From the NCBI GenBank assembly GCA_002148405.1, contig MUGG01000119.1:150352-214351 (forward strand): DNA of 64,000 bases. The letters are read 5' to 3'. Below, in pieces: positions 7,293 to 15,944 of this stretch. Under the pieces are notes generated by a model that did no database searches, was not told the origin of the DNA, and saw only the letters and a program-made list of their open reading frames with translations. Origin of the DNA: Alkalinema sp. CACIAM 70d. GTDB lineage: Bacteria > Cyanobacteriota > Cyanobacteriia > Leptolyngbyales > Leptolyngbyaceae. Each line of letters opens with the position of its first letter. The stretch's first letter is position 1. A program made the translations under genes and the position numbers.

Positions 7293-8933
7293 GTGACTGC
7301 GCCACTGCCCCCGTCTAACGAGAACCCAAGCTGGCAGGAAGCCCTGCAAAAGCTCTACAGCCGCAAATCTGCGGAGCGGCCTCTGGCGGAAGGAGATCCC
7401 CGTCGCTACCGGGAAACGGCCCTGGAGTTAACGCAGCAGCGGCAAGAACAGCCAAGCCAATCGGGGGAGCAATCGGAGCGATCGGTGTCCCAACAACTCT
7501 CAGATGGGGTGGAGAGTCCACCGGTGAACCAGCCGCAGCCAGAGGCTCCTCCTATGCCCTTAACAGCGGTATTTCAGGAGAGTTTGATTGAACAGGAGAT
7601 TGTGGTTCAGCAGCCCGATCGGCAGCAGATCCACCTGATTCCGGGGCGGGCCGCTTGGGAGATTGTGCAACGTTTGGGCATTGAGGCAGCTTATGTATTT
7701 CTGTCTTTAGTGGCACAGGCTTCGGCAGCCGATCAACCCTGGCGCAGTTCCTTAAGCATTCAAGGGACGGCTTTACTCGATTTTGTGGTGGGAGAGAAAC
7801 AGTCGGATCTAACGCTGTTGCAAAAGTTAAAAAAGCTAGAAGAAATGCTGCAATTGCTGTGCAGTTTGTCGGTGATGGTCAGTTATCTGGATGAAAGCCA
7901 AGGGCTGTTTCGCTGGGTGAACTATCCCATGTGGTTGCTGGAGGAACTGAGTTACAGCGGCCAGCTACTCCCTGCCCAAACGATAGAGGAATTGCCCCAG
8001 GCTCGTGATGTAAGCGGGGTGAGTGGTGTTAGCGGGATGGATGGCACGATCGTTGATGCAGCCTTCCGTCCAGGGGTGCCAAATGAATTAACGGTTCGGT
8101 TGCGTCCTGGAAATTGGGTGGAGACGTTGGGGGCGGTGGATTTGTCCCGAGGGATTCAATCTCTCCAGCAGTATGGCAATTGGGCAAAAGGGATCCTGCA
8201 AATTAATCCGAATCGTAAGCGATTGGCGGCTCGGTTAGCGATTTTTATTTCGGTGATTGGGCAGTTATACGTGACGGGGTATTACCGGGTTCAGGATTTG
8301 TTGGAACAGGTGGAAGATGCGAAGGTACTGTCTGGGTTCTTCAAGACGGAGGAAACGCGGACGCGATTATTTGTGCGCTGGAATAATGCCCTGTTGTCTT
8401 TGAAAAATTTAGGTTGGGAAATTAGCTTTGATGCAATGACCTATCCGTCTTCGTTGCGGCCTGGTTGGAGTGTTAACGATGAGGGGACTGAGGTGCAGCC
8501 GGATAGTAGTGCACAATGGTTTGAAACTTGGTTGGCTGCTAGGCTCATGATTCGTCCGATGCAAGTGATGGCAGGGGATGGGCTTGATGCAGGGGAAACT
8601 TTGTTAGGGGATGACTTGGGATTGGGTGAAGGCGGGGCTACGGGAGCAGATCGATCGTTGAGGGCCGATCGTAAAAAAGCAGCAGTACTAATTCGTCCGA
8701 AGGCGGGGCTGGGAGCGGCTCGGATTCCGGCGGCGATTACAGGGCAAATGTTGGATGTGGCGTTGACGTTGAAGGGCTGGAGTAAGGCGTATTTGGCGAC
8801 GCAATTGAAGATGGATCGATCGATGGTGACCCATTGGGTCAAGGGCAGTCGTCCGATTACGCCGGAGCAACGCAAACGTCTATGGAAGTTGCTCGGAAAA
8901 GAGCTGCGGGCTGCTCAGAAACTAAAGTATTAG
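7293..8933 (+). CDS. Unrecognised protein with C-terminal helix-turn-helix
   Basis: A 546-residue protein whose family I do not recognise. It starts with GTG at 7293, preceded by TAAGGA. Residues 1-85 are rich in Gln, Ser and Pro and likely disordered. A compact central part follows (WEIVQRLGIEAAYVFLSLVA; LLQKLKKLEEMLQLLCSLSV; later ARLAIFISVIGQLY), rich in helices. The last ~55 residues (LDVALTLKGWSKAYLATQLK followed by MDRSMVTHWVKGSRPITPEQ) read as an XRE/Cro-type DNA-binding domain. The combination suggests a transcription regulator or a replication- or partition-type DNA-binding protein, with an effector or oligomerisation part in the middle. It is monocistronic and converges with the RHS-RTX gene across a hairpin. 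Confidence 0.7.
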   Translation: MTAPLPPSNENPSWQEALQKLYSRKSAERPLAEGDPRRYRETALELTQQRQEQPSQSGEQSERSVSQQLSDGVESPPVNQPQPEAPPMPLTAVFQESLIEQEIVVQQPDRQQIHLIPGRAAWEIVQRLGIEAAYVFLSLVAQASAADQPWRSSLSIQGTALLDFVVGEKQSDLTLLQKLKKLEEMLQLLCSLSVMVSYLDESQGLFRWVNYPMWLLEELSYSGQLLPAQTIEELPQARDVSGVSGVSGMDGTIVDAAFRPGVPNELTVRLRPGNWVETLGAVDLSRGIQSLQQYGNWAKGILQINPNRKRLAARLAIFISVIGQLYVTGYYRVQDLLEQVEDAKVLSGFFKTEETRTRLFVRWNNALLSLKNLGWEISFDAMTYPSSLRPGWSVNDEGTEVQPDSSAQWFETWLAARLMIRPMQVMAGDGLDAGETLLGDDLGLGEGGATGADRSLRADRKKAAVLIRPKAGLGAARIPAAITGQMLDVALTLKGWSKAYLATQLKMDRSMVTHWVKGSRPITPEQRKRLWKLLGKELRAAQKLKY

Positions 8934-8961
8934 CACGAAAAATTGGAGTGATCAGTGGCTA

Positions 8962-9009
8962 TAGCGGCTCACCTAGGTCTATGTTGTAGAAGCAAATAGT
9001 GAGCCGCTA
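8962..9009. terminator. Hairpin between convergent genes
   Basis: TAGCGGCTCAC (8962-8972) and GTGAGCCGCTA (8999-9009) form an exact 11-base inverted repeat with a 26-base loop, located between the convergent HTH protein and RHS-RTX genes. The GC-rich stem could end transcription from both sides, but the loop is long and no clean T-run follows on either strand, so a different role such as a small mobile or regulatory element is possible. Confidence 0.5.
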
Positions 9010-9065
9010 ATTAGTCCCTGTGTAATGTGTGCAAGTAGATGCAGATTAAAGATTTCTACTCTACA

Positions 9066-12000
9066 TTATGCTTGGAGGAAAAGATCGCTCGTAGCTAGTG
9101 TGGTGACTCCGGCGAGGGTGGCAAAGCGTCCTCCCGTGCCGAAGCCTGCGGTAATGCCATTCGGGTTGTAAAATAGGTCGCCATTGGCGCGATTGAAGAC
9201 AATCCGAGCTGCACTAGAACCTGCGATCGTGGCTCCATTCACTGCATCGTTAATTGTGGTGAATTCAGTCGATGCGATCGCGCCTCCGGCTGCACTGGTT
9301 AATGCAGTGAAGGTGGTTTTATCGAGCACGATTTTGTCGGTGCCGGAGAGGAAGTCGGCGATTGTATCAATTCCGATCGTGCTATTGAAGGCAGTGTTGA
9401 TGTCGAAGATAAAGCGATCGGTTCCTAGTCCACCAGATAGGAAATCATTACCAGCATCGCCAAAGAGTTGGTCATTGCCAGCCCCGCTATAGAGACCGCC
9501 ATACTCAGTTCCAGCAACCAAGACATCGTTCATGTCGTTGCCATCGCCACCGCGTAGAATGTCATCGCCATCCCCCCCATCTAACCGGTCAGCCGCTGCT
9601 CCCCCATTCAGTGTGTCATTACCAGCTTCGCCATAGATTGCATCAGCCCCTGCGCCACCAGTGGCAGAGTCATTTCCAGCACCCAGACGAATTAAGTTAC
9701 CGTAGTTGAAGAAACTGCCATCGCCGATCGTTGCTGCGAGATTGATGGTATCAACCCCACTGCCGGTATTAAGTCGGACTTGTTCAATCTCTTGGAACGT
9801 GGTGCCATTAGAGACAGAGCCAGTGGTTGTTGTTGTGTAAGTGACGGTGACATTGGTGGTCAAGCCTGCAAAATCGAGTTTGAGGATGTCATTACCAATC
9901 CCCCCATAGACTTTATCCACACCAGTTCCAGGGTCAAGGAAATCATTACCAGCATCGCCAAAGAGTTGGTCATTGCCAGCCCCACCATAGAGACCAGGAG
10001 TTACAGTTCCAGCGGCCAGCCCCTCATCGATATCATTGCCAGCACCACCGCGTAGAATATCATCGCCATCCCCCCCATCCAAACGGTCAGCATCAGCACC
10101 ACCATTCAGTGTGTCATTTCCAGCTTCGCCATAAATTGCATCAGCCCCTGCACCACCTGTGGCAGTGTCATTCCCAGCTCCTAGACGAATTACGTTGCCG
10201 TAGTTAAAGAAAGTACCATCCCCAATCGTCGCTGAAAGATTGATGGTATCAACCCCACTGCCGGTATTGAGGCGTACTTGTTCAATCTCTTGGAACGTGG
10301 TGCCATTAGAAACAGAGCCAGTGGTTGTCGTTGTGTAAGTGACAGTGATATTGGTGGTCAAGCCTGCAAAATCGAGTTTGAGGATGTCATTGCCAATTCC
10401 ACCATAGACTTTATCTACCCCAGTTCCAGGGTCAAGGAAATCATTACCAGCATCGCCAAAGAGTTGGTCATTGCCAGCCCCACCATAGAGACCAGGAGTT
10501 ACAGTTCCAGCGGCCAGCCCTTCATCGATGTCATTACCAGCTCCCCCACGTAGAATGTCATCGCCATCCCCCCCGTCTAAGCGGTCAGCATCAGCCCCAC
10601 CATTCAGAGTATCATTTCCAGCTTCGCCGTAGATTGCATCGGCCCCTGCACCACCAGTGGCGGTGTCATTTCCAGCTCCTAGACGAATTAAGTTGCCGTA
10701 GTTGAAGAAACTGCCATCGCCGATCGTTGCTGAGAAATTTACTACATCTGCACCGCTGCCTGTAGATAAACGAGTTAAATATTCAATGCCCGTGAAATTG
10801 ATCGACTGCCCGATCGTCGTTGCACTGTAGGTAAGACTTAAATTGTCAGTGCGTCTGGAGAGATCAACGACTAGGGAGTCTTTGCCATCTCCGCCATTGA
10901 TTGTGAAGCTGATGGCTTGCGTTGCAGTGGCTTGGATTGTAATTTCATCATCGCCTAATCCAGCATTAACAGTACCGCTGCCTGAGATCGTGATTGTATC
11001 TTTGAGTCGAGTTCCAGTCACTTGGAATCGATCGATGCCTGAGAAAGTAATACTATCCAGCCAACTGAAATTATTACTAAATCGTCCGGCGCTACCTGAA
11101 GCACCTTCTAATCCAATGTTGGTGATTTTCATATCCATTGCTTGACCCACGTCATCAACGGAATAATCGAGCGTTAGTAGATCACTGCCGGCCCCACCAT
11201 CAACTTGATCTTGTTGGCCAAGACCAGGATTAATCGTGTCGTTGCCGCCACCAGAATTGAAGATATCGTTACTCCGGAAGACAGCACCATTTATTAACGC
11301 AGATTGAGTGAGAGTATCATTGCCGCTGCCAGTCGTGATTTTGAAAATTTCAAAGTTAGTTGCTGAAACAATCCCAGTTAAGTTAATCCCATTTCTAGGA
11401 TTTGCTATGATCACGCCCGTGCTGGGAAAGATTTCTAGCTCAAGTGTATCGATACCATTACCACCATTCAGTGTATCAACTCCTAAACCACCACGAATCG
11501 TATCGTTCCCGTCACCGCCATTAATCGTATCGTTCCCAAAGCTACCTTCAAGGGTATCATCGCCAGCTCCACCATTGATTGTGTCGTTGCCACGGCCACC
11601 ATTAATAATGTCGTTGCTTGTGGTGCCAGTCAGATTATCGTTGCCTATAGTGCCTGTTCCTGCGGCATCATATAGAGTCAGAAAAGTTGGCTTTCTGAGA
11701 ATACCTAAATAGCCGATTAAATTTTTTGACTCTAGAGCTTGAGTGATTTTAGAGTCGAAATCAGTTTGGGAGAGACCAAAACGATCGTCATGGGCATCGA
11801 GACCTACGATCGCAATGTTCCAGAATATCATTGCCTGATCAAAGTCTGTAGGCGTTGCGGTTTTAAGGGTTGTGAGAATGGTGTCAAGGGATTTGGTCGA
11901 AGTGAGGGTATCCAGATTATGGTTGAATACAGAGCCTTCAAAGTATTGACGGAGTGGCCCCTGAACAATCAGGCGGCCTAAGAGTTGTCGCACTAGGGTA

Positions 12001-14957
12001 TTCCAGGTACGATCGATGACTGCTGCGGCATTCCAGTAAGGGTTAGGGCCAATGCCAGTTTGCTCGAATTTACTGCCAGTATATTTTTCTAGAAATTCCA
12101 GTTTGCGTCCTTCTGTCAAAGACCCACGTGGCCCGGTGAGGGTTTCGACTTTGGCCCAGCGGTAGAGGATATTGGTTGCTTGGGTGAGTAGCTGTTGGCT
12201 AAAGGTCGGACTCCAGGTTGTGGGTTTGAGCGCCGCAAAGTTGCGCATGAGTCCGAGGAGAGTGGGGTCTTGGCTCATGGCGATGTAGAGGTTAGCGAGT
12301 TCGCCGTTACCGCGCAGGGAGGGGAGGAAGAGGGTTTCAGCTTTGAGTTGGTAGTCTTTGTCGTAGATGGTGTTGATTTGGTCGTTGGTGAACCAGGCAT
12401 CGACGATTTGACGGGTGGTGCCGTTGGTGAGGGTGTAGGTGCTGGAGCTGCTGATACGGTTGTCTGCAATGAAGTAGTTTGCCGATTGGGCATTCAGGTT
12501 GATGCTGCGGATGCCCCAGTCGGTAAGGGTGCGCAGTTCGCCGATGTTGCTAAAACCGTCTTGGTTGTAGTCGCGCCAGATTAGCAATTTAGAGAATTGG
12601 GTGTCGCGAGAATCGATCAGGTTGTCGTTGTTGCTGTCGAGTTGTTTGAGAATGATGAAGCCGTCGGTGGTGGCGTTGCCGAAGAGTTCGGTGATGTCGT
12701 CGATGCGGCGATTATTATTTTTGTCGATGGCGAGTAATCCATCATCAGCTTTAACCCAGCCTGTTTGTTCTGCAAAGCCGTCGGCATCGAGATCGAAGAA
12801 TGTGCGTGATTGAGCGAGTGAGGTGAGTTCAATGCCATCACCATCAAGATCTAGAACTAGAGGGCTAATAGAGTCTTTCCCTTCCCCCAATCCGCCACCT
12901 GCTTCATTACCAGGACGACTAGGAGGAAGCGGCGGATCATCTTCAGGGAAGGCAGGTCTTGGAGGAGGAAGCGGTGGATAGTTAATCTCTTCAGGCCTAG
13001 GTATTGAGTTTGTGATATCTGGATCAAGTTTTAGTGCATCCTCAAATAACTTCTCGCTATCTTTTCGCTTTAAATAATCGCTTAGTTCCTGTGTAGTCCA
13101 TGCATTTGCAGATCCACCACCTAAGCCACTACCTGTAGCACTACCACTAACTGTACTGCTAACTTCGCCGATCTTAATAGAATTTTTTCCATTTAAATCA
13201 AAAAAAATGACTGGAGAATTTAATGCGTATTTATAGATATTGATACTGCCATCTTGTTTAATCGGATCAAAAGATATAAATCTACCTTGCACTAAGGAGT
13301 AATATCTAGATCTTACAAAAGTGAAATTATTCTCCCCACTCATCAAGCCCCATTGTCCAACGTATTCAAATGAATTAGCAACGCCTTCTGTGCTAAGCAC
13401 ACTTTCACCATAAGGACGATAAGCATAACGATTGACATAGCTGCCAGACGAATTGCTTAGACCTGCAGTAGAACCCAATAAATCAGAGTCATAGTAAGAC
13501 CCATTAGTTCCCACAAAACGACCGACTAAGCCAAGCCCATGAACATAATTTGTTGCAGCACTACCATTGTATTCACCAACAACATTCCCTAGCCCAAACG
13601 GGTCTACCAAAAAGTCTGTCCTCACCCCATTCTTCGTCGAAGCCACCCGATTTCCAAATGCATCATATTCATAAGCAAACGTCCCCTCCGGCGAACTCAC
13701 CCCCACCAACTGATTCCGCTTGTTATAGGTATAGATCGTCGTCTGCGCCCCATTCACCACCTTGACCAAATTCCCATCGGCATCATAGGTCTGCACTGCA
13801 CCACCCACCGTCGTGTATTGGTTCAGATTATTCGCCGCATACTCCGTCGTCACCCCATTGATCACCGTCCGAATCCGATTCCCCGCCGCATCATACACAT
13901 ACTGCAAATCCTGATTCGCAATTACCGCCGTATTCGTCGAAGCAAACAACGCCCGCGTCAACTGCCCCGTGCCATCATAGGTATAGGTCCACTTTCCATC
14001 CCGCGTATTCGCTGTCGTCTGCTGCCCCAGCGTATTGTACGTGTATTGGAAAAACGAATTCAGCGTCCCATTCGGCGTATAATTATTAATCGTCGTCACC
14101 TGCCCTGCAGCATCATAGCCATAGGTCGTATAGGTGCCATTCCCATTCGACTCCCGCGACAACCGACTATTGCCATCGTAGGTATAGGCGACAATTCTTG
14201 CCCCAGCAGCATTCTTCAGCTCCGCCAGCCGCCCCTCAGCATCATAGCTATAATTCACCGTAAACCCAGCCTGATCGACCATCTGAGTCCGTCGTCCCAC
14301 CGCATCATAGGTAAACGACAAAAATCTCGCTCCCGGATAGGCAATCTTCGACAGTCGATTATTCGTATCGTAGGTCAGCGTCGTAATCCCTCCCCGTACA
14401 TCCCGCACCGTCGATACTCGACCCACGCTGTCATAGGTAAACTGCTCAAACGTCCCATCCCCCAAATCCTTCTTCGTAATCCGCCCCACGCTGTCATAGG
14501 TATAGGTAAAGGTATCCCCGCTGCGTTCCTTCACCTGCTTCAGTCGTCCAGACAGATCGTAGGTATAGCTCTCCGACTTGCCATCGAGATAAGTGATCCC
14601 CGTTAATTCTCCATAGGCATTGTAGGCATAGGTCGTCGTTTGCCCCTTCGCATCCTTCACCGTCGTCGGTGCATTCGAGTTTGCCCCATAGGTGAACGTA
14701 ATCGCCTGATTTACCGGATCAGTCTGCGTCAGCAATCGCCCCTGAGCATCATAGGCATACTTATAAATCTTGTTCTCCGGAGCCGTAATCTGGCTCAAAT
14801 AGCCATTCGCATCGTAGGTAAACGAGGTAATCCGATTCAGCGGATCTTGAATACTTGCCAGTTCCCCTTTCGCCGTGAATTTTAGCTGTGTCACCTTGCC
14901 AGCGCTATCTTTGACATTGATCACGCCCGGAGAAACATATTCATACGTCGTCGCCAT
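9066..14957 (-). CDS. Giant RHS/YD-repeat protein fused to RTX repeats
   Basis: A 1963-residue protein made of three parts. Residues 1 to about 480 are YD repeats (many YDxxGRL-type units such as YTYDSVGRITKKD), which in RHS/Tc proteins build a beta-shell. An RHS core follows near 490-600 (YDSDLLGSTAGL, RYAYRPYGE, SRYYSLVQGRFISFDP). After a Pro-rich linker, a segment starting near 700 (SPLVLDLDGDGIELTSL, then LDSNNDNLIDSRD) has calcium-binding DxNxD loops like those in large haemolysin-type proteins. From about residue 1100 to the end come RTX nonapeptides (GGxGNDxL), ending in the FNRANGDLFYNPNG block and LFLQA. There is no signal peptide; RTX C-termini are normally exported by type I secretion. 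A toxic or adhesive role is plausible but no known toxin domain is seen after the RHS core. AAGGA lies upstream of the ATG at a slightly long spacing. Confidence 0.9.
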   Translation of the reverse strand: MATTYEYVSPGVINVKDSAGKVTQLKFTAKGELASIQDPLNRITSFTYDANGYLSQITAPENKIYKYAYDAQGRLLTQTDPVNQAITFTYGANSNAPTTVKDAKGQTTTYAYNAYGELTGITYLDGKSESYTYDLSGRLKQVKERSGDTFTYTYDSVGRITKKDLGDGTFEQFTYDSVGRVSTVRDVRGGITTLTYDTNNRLSKIAYPGARFLSFTYDAVGRRTQMVDQAGFTVNYSYDAEGRLAELKNAAGARIVAYTYDGNSRLSRESNGNGTYTTYGYDAAGQVTTINNYTPNGTLNSFFQYTYNTLGQQTTANTRDGKWTYTYDGTGQLTRALFASTNTAVIANQDLQYVYDAAGNRIRTVINGVTTEYAANNLNQYTTVGGAVQTYDADGNLVKVVNGAQTTIYTYNKRNQLVGVSSPEGTFAYEYDAFGNRVASTKNGVRTDFLVDPFGLGNVVGEYNGSAATNYVHGLGLVGRFVGTNGSYYDSDLLGSTAGLSNSSGSYVNRYAYRPYGESVLSTEGVANSFEYVGQWGLMSGENNFTFVRSRYYSLVQGRFISFDPIKQDGSINIYKYALNSPVIFFDLNGKNSIKIGEVSSTVSGSATGSGLGGGSANAWTTQELSDYLKRKDSEKLFEDALKLDPDITNSIPRPEEINYPPLPPPRPAFPEDDPPLPPSRPGNEAGGGLGEGKDSISPLVLDLDGDGIELTSLAQSRTFFDLDADGFAEQTGWVKADDGLLAIDKNNNRRIDDITELFGNATTDGFIILKQLDSNNDNLIDSRDTQFSKLLIWRDYNQDGFSNIGELRTLTDWGIRSINLNAQSANYFIADNRISSSSTYTLTNGTTRQIVDAWFTNDQINTIYDKDYQLKAETLFLPSLRGNGELANLYIAMSQDPTLLGLMRNFAALKPTTWSPTFSQQLLTQATNILYRWAKVETLTGPRGSLTEGRKLEFLEKYTGSKFEQTGIGPNPYWNAAAVIDRTWNTLVRQLLGRLIVQGPLRQYFEGSVFNHNLDTLTSTKSLDTILTTLKTATPTDFDQAMIFWNIAIVGLDAHDDRFGLSQTDFDSKITQALESKNLIGYLGILRKPTFLTLYDAAGTGTIGNDNLTGTTSNDIINGGRGNDTINGGAGDDTLEGSFGNDTINGGDGNDTIRGGLGVDTLNGGNGIDTLELEIFPSTGVIIANPRNGINLTGIVSATNFEIFKITTGSGNDTLTQSALINGAVFRSNDIFNSGGGNDTINPGLGQQDQVDGGAGSDLLTLDYSVDDVGQAMDMKITNIGLEGASGSAGRFSNNFSWLDSITFSGIDRFQVTGTRLKDTITISGSGTVNAGLGDDEITIQATATQAISFTINGGDGKDSLVVDLSRRTDNLSLTYSATTIGQSINFTGIEYLTRLSTGSGADVVNFSATIGDGSFFNYGNLIRLGAGNDTATGGAGADAIYGEAGNDTLNGGADADRLDGGDGDDILRGGAGNDIDEGLAAGTVTPGLYGGAGNDQLFGDAGNDFLDPGTGVDKVYGGIGNDILKLDFAGLTTNITVTYTTTTTGSVSNGTTFQEIEQVRLNTGSGVDTINLSATIGDGTFFNYGNVIRLGAGNDTATGGAGADAIYGEAGNDTLNGGADADRLDGGDGDDILRGGAGNDIDEGLAAGTVTPGLYGGAGNDQLFGDAGNDFLDPGTGVDKVYGGIGNDILKLDFAGLTTNVTVTYTTTTTGSVSNGTTFQEIEQVRLNTGSGVDTINLAATIGDGSFFNYGNLIRLGAGNDSATGGAGADAIYGEAGNDTLNGGAAADRLDGGDGDDILRGGDGNDMNDVLVAGTEYGGLYSGAGNDQLFGDAGNDFLSGGLGTDRFIFDINTAFNSTIGIDTIADFLSGTDKIVLDKTTFTALTSAAGGAIASTEFTTINDAVNGATIAGSSAARIVFNRANGDLFYNPNGITAGFGTGGRFATLAGVTTLATSDLFLQA
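9685..10680. repeat. Two in-frame 498-base units in the RTX region
   Basis: The RTX part contains two near-identical 498-base (166-codon) units at 9685-10182 and 10183-10680, flanked by partial copies on both sides. Each unit encodes a run of nonapeptides plus a strand-rich spacer (NGTTFQEIEQVRLNTGSGVD). The exact 498-base phase and the small number of base differences point to recent in-frame duplication or gene conversion. Confidence 0.9.
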
Positions 14958-15064
14958 AACTCAATCAATCCTTAAATCTCAATGTGTTGGTATCTGAATG
15001 AAACCAGGGAACAACTCACGCATCGAAAACATCACAAGCAAGGAACGAAATCACTGAAACCCAA

Positions 15065-15253
15065 TTAATTAGTGGCCGCAATGTTAAACTCATGCACACC
15101 AATGAGTTGTGTCGTGGCTGTTTGCGCGATGGTCTTGTGAGCAGTAATCAGGTTCCAGCCGATCGGGAGGAACAAGCTGATCAGCATTAGGAGTAAGAAT
15201 GTGAGTCTGCTATAACGCTGGAGCAACGATTTCATGTGTGAAAGGCGTTTCAT
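15065..15253 (-). CDS. Small ORF with signal peptide, unknown
   Basis: A 62-codon frame starting MKRLSHMKSLLQRYSR, followed by a strong hydrophobic core (LTFLLLMLISLFLPIGWNLI) and a plausible cleavage region near TIAQTA, leaving about 18 residues. It lies 107 bases upstream of the RHS-RTX gene on the same strand. Two readings are possible: a real small exported peptide, or the severed N-terminus of an older, signal-peptide-bearing relative whose C-terminal remnant sits just upstream. The sequence ends in an ordinary TAA with no sign of continuing homology. I do not recognise a family. Confidence 0.4.
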   Translation of the reverse strand: MKRLSHMKSLLQRYSRLTFLLLMLISLFLPIGWNLITAHKTIAQTATTQLIGVHEFNIAATN

Positions 15254-15295
15254 CAGAGGGGGCTTCCTAGAAAAATGAATGAATGAATGAACGAG

Positions 15296-15525
15296 CTAGG
15301 CTTGAAGCAGAATATCGCTAGTCAATAAACTACTTACTCCAGTCAGTTTGGCGAATTGTCCACCTGCACCGAAGCCTGCGGTAATGCCATGCGGGTTGTA
15401 AAATTAGGTCGCCATTGGCTTGATTGAACACGATGCGAGATGCACTGGAACCCACGATCGTGGCTCTATTCACAGCAGCCTAAATCATGACAAACTTAAT
15501 CACTGCAATGCATTATCCGCTGGAA
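15296..15525 (-). pseudogene. Decayed C-terminus of a second RTX protein
   Basis: Read on the minus strand, this stretch matches the last 60-75 residues of the RHS-RTX protein. Recognisable pieces are AVNRATIVGSSASRIVFNQA (compare the intact gene's AVNGATIAGSSAARIVFNRA), then NGDL, a one-base insertion that shifts the frame (AAATTAGG here, AAATAGG in the intact gene), then FYNPHGITAGFGAGGQF and a terminal SDILLQA followed by TAG at 15296-15298. In-frame stops replace residues of the IN-D and AGGAIA segments. It is therefore a remnant of a tandem paralogue, not an expressed gene. Its upstream limit is blurred. Confidence 0.85.
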
Positions 15526-15530
15526 ACTTA

Positions 15531-15944
15531 TGCAAAAATTTAAGCTTCACTCGAAACAACAGGTCACTCAAATAATGTAGGTACAAGCGTACACAGCTAG
15601 AAAACAGGAGCTACTGTAGAAAACACCCAGTTGAACCACTGTTGTTGATTTTATTTCAAAACAGATTAACATGCAATATTATCTAAAATAATTTATGACA
15701 CTCAATTGCCTCATCGACTTTGCCTTTTCTATAGATGGTTAGGCTACTAGCTGGATCAGCATGGCTTGAACAACTTTTTCCGACAACTCGAAAAGCCCTA
15801 GATTGGATCCTCTAGAGCTTCAAGCAACGCTTATAAGTATTGTAAGGAAAGCTGTAAAAAGAAAAGAGATCTCAAAATTGTATTAAAGCCTTTCTCACAG
15901 CAAGTGTGTTGCTGAAAACAAAGCCCAAGACTCCAGTTGTGTCT
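15531..15944. other. Gap with no recognised gene
   Basis: About 410 AT-rich bases between the RTX remnant and the GMC oxidoreductase gene. No open frame of note, tRNA, repeat or clear hairpin was seen. It may be further eroded remains of the paralogue, but no protein similarity could be read. Confidence 0.5.

Noticed and set aside
9066..11660. Periodic repeats suggesting a CRISPR or satellite array
   Set aside because: The periodicity is in codon phase and encodes RTX nonapeptides with no direct-repeat/spacer structure.
13818..14606. A 262-codon plus-strand frame opposite the YD repeats, rich in Arg, Ile and Pro
   Set aside because: It is the antisense shadow of the regular YD-repeat coding sequence; its periodicity simply mirrors the repeats.
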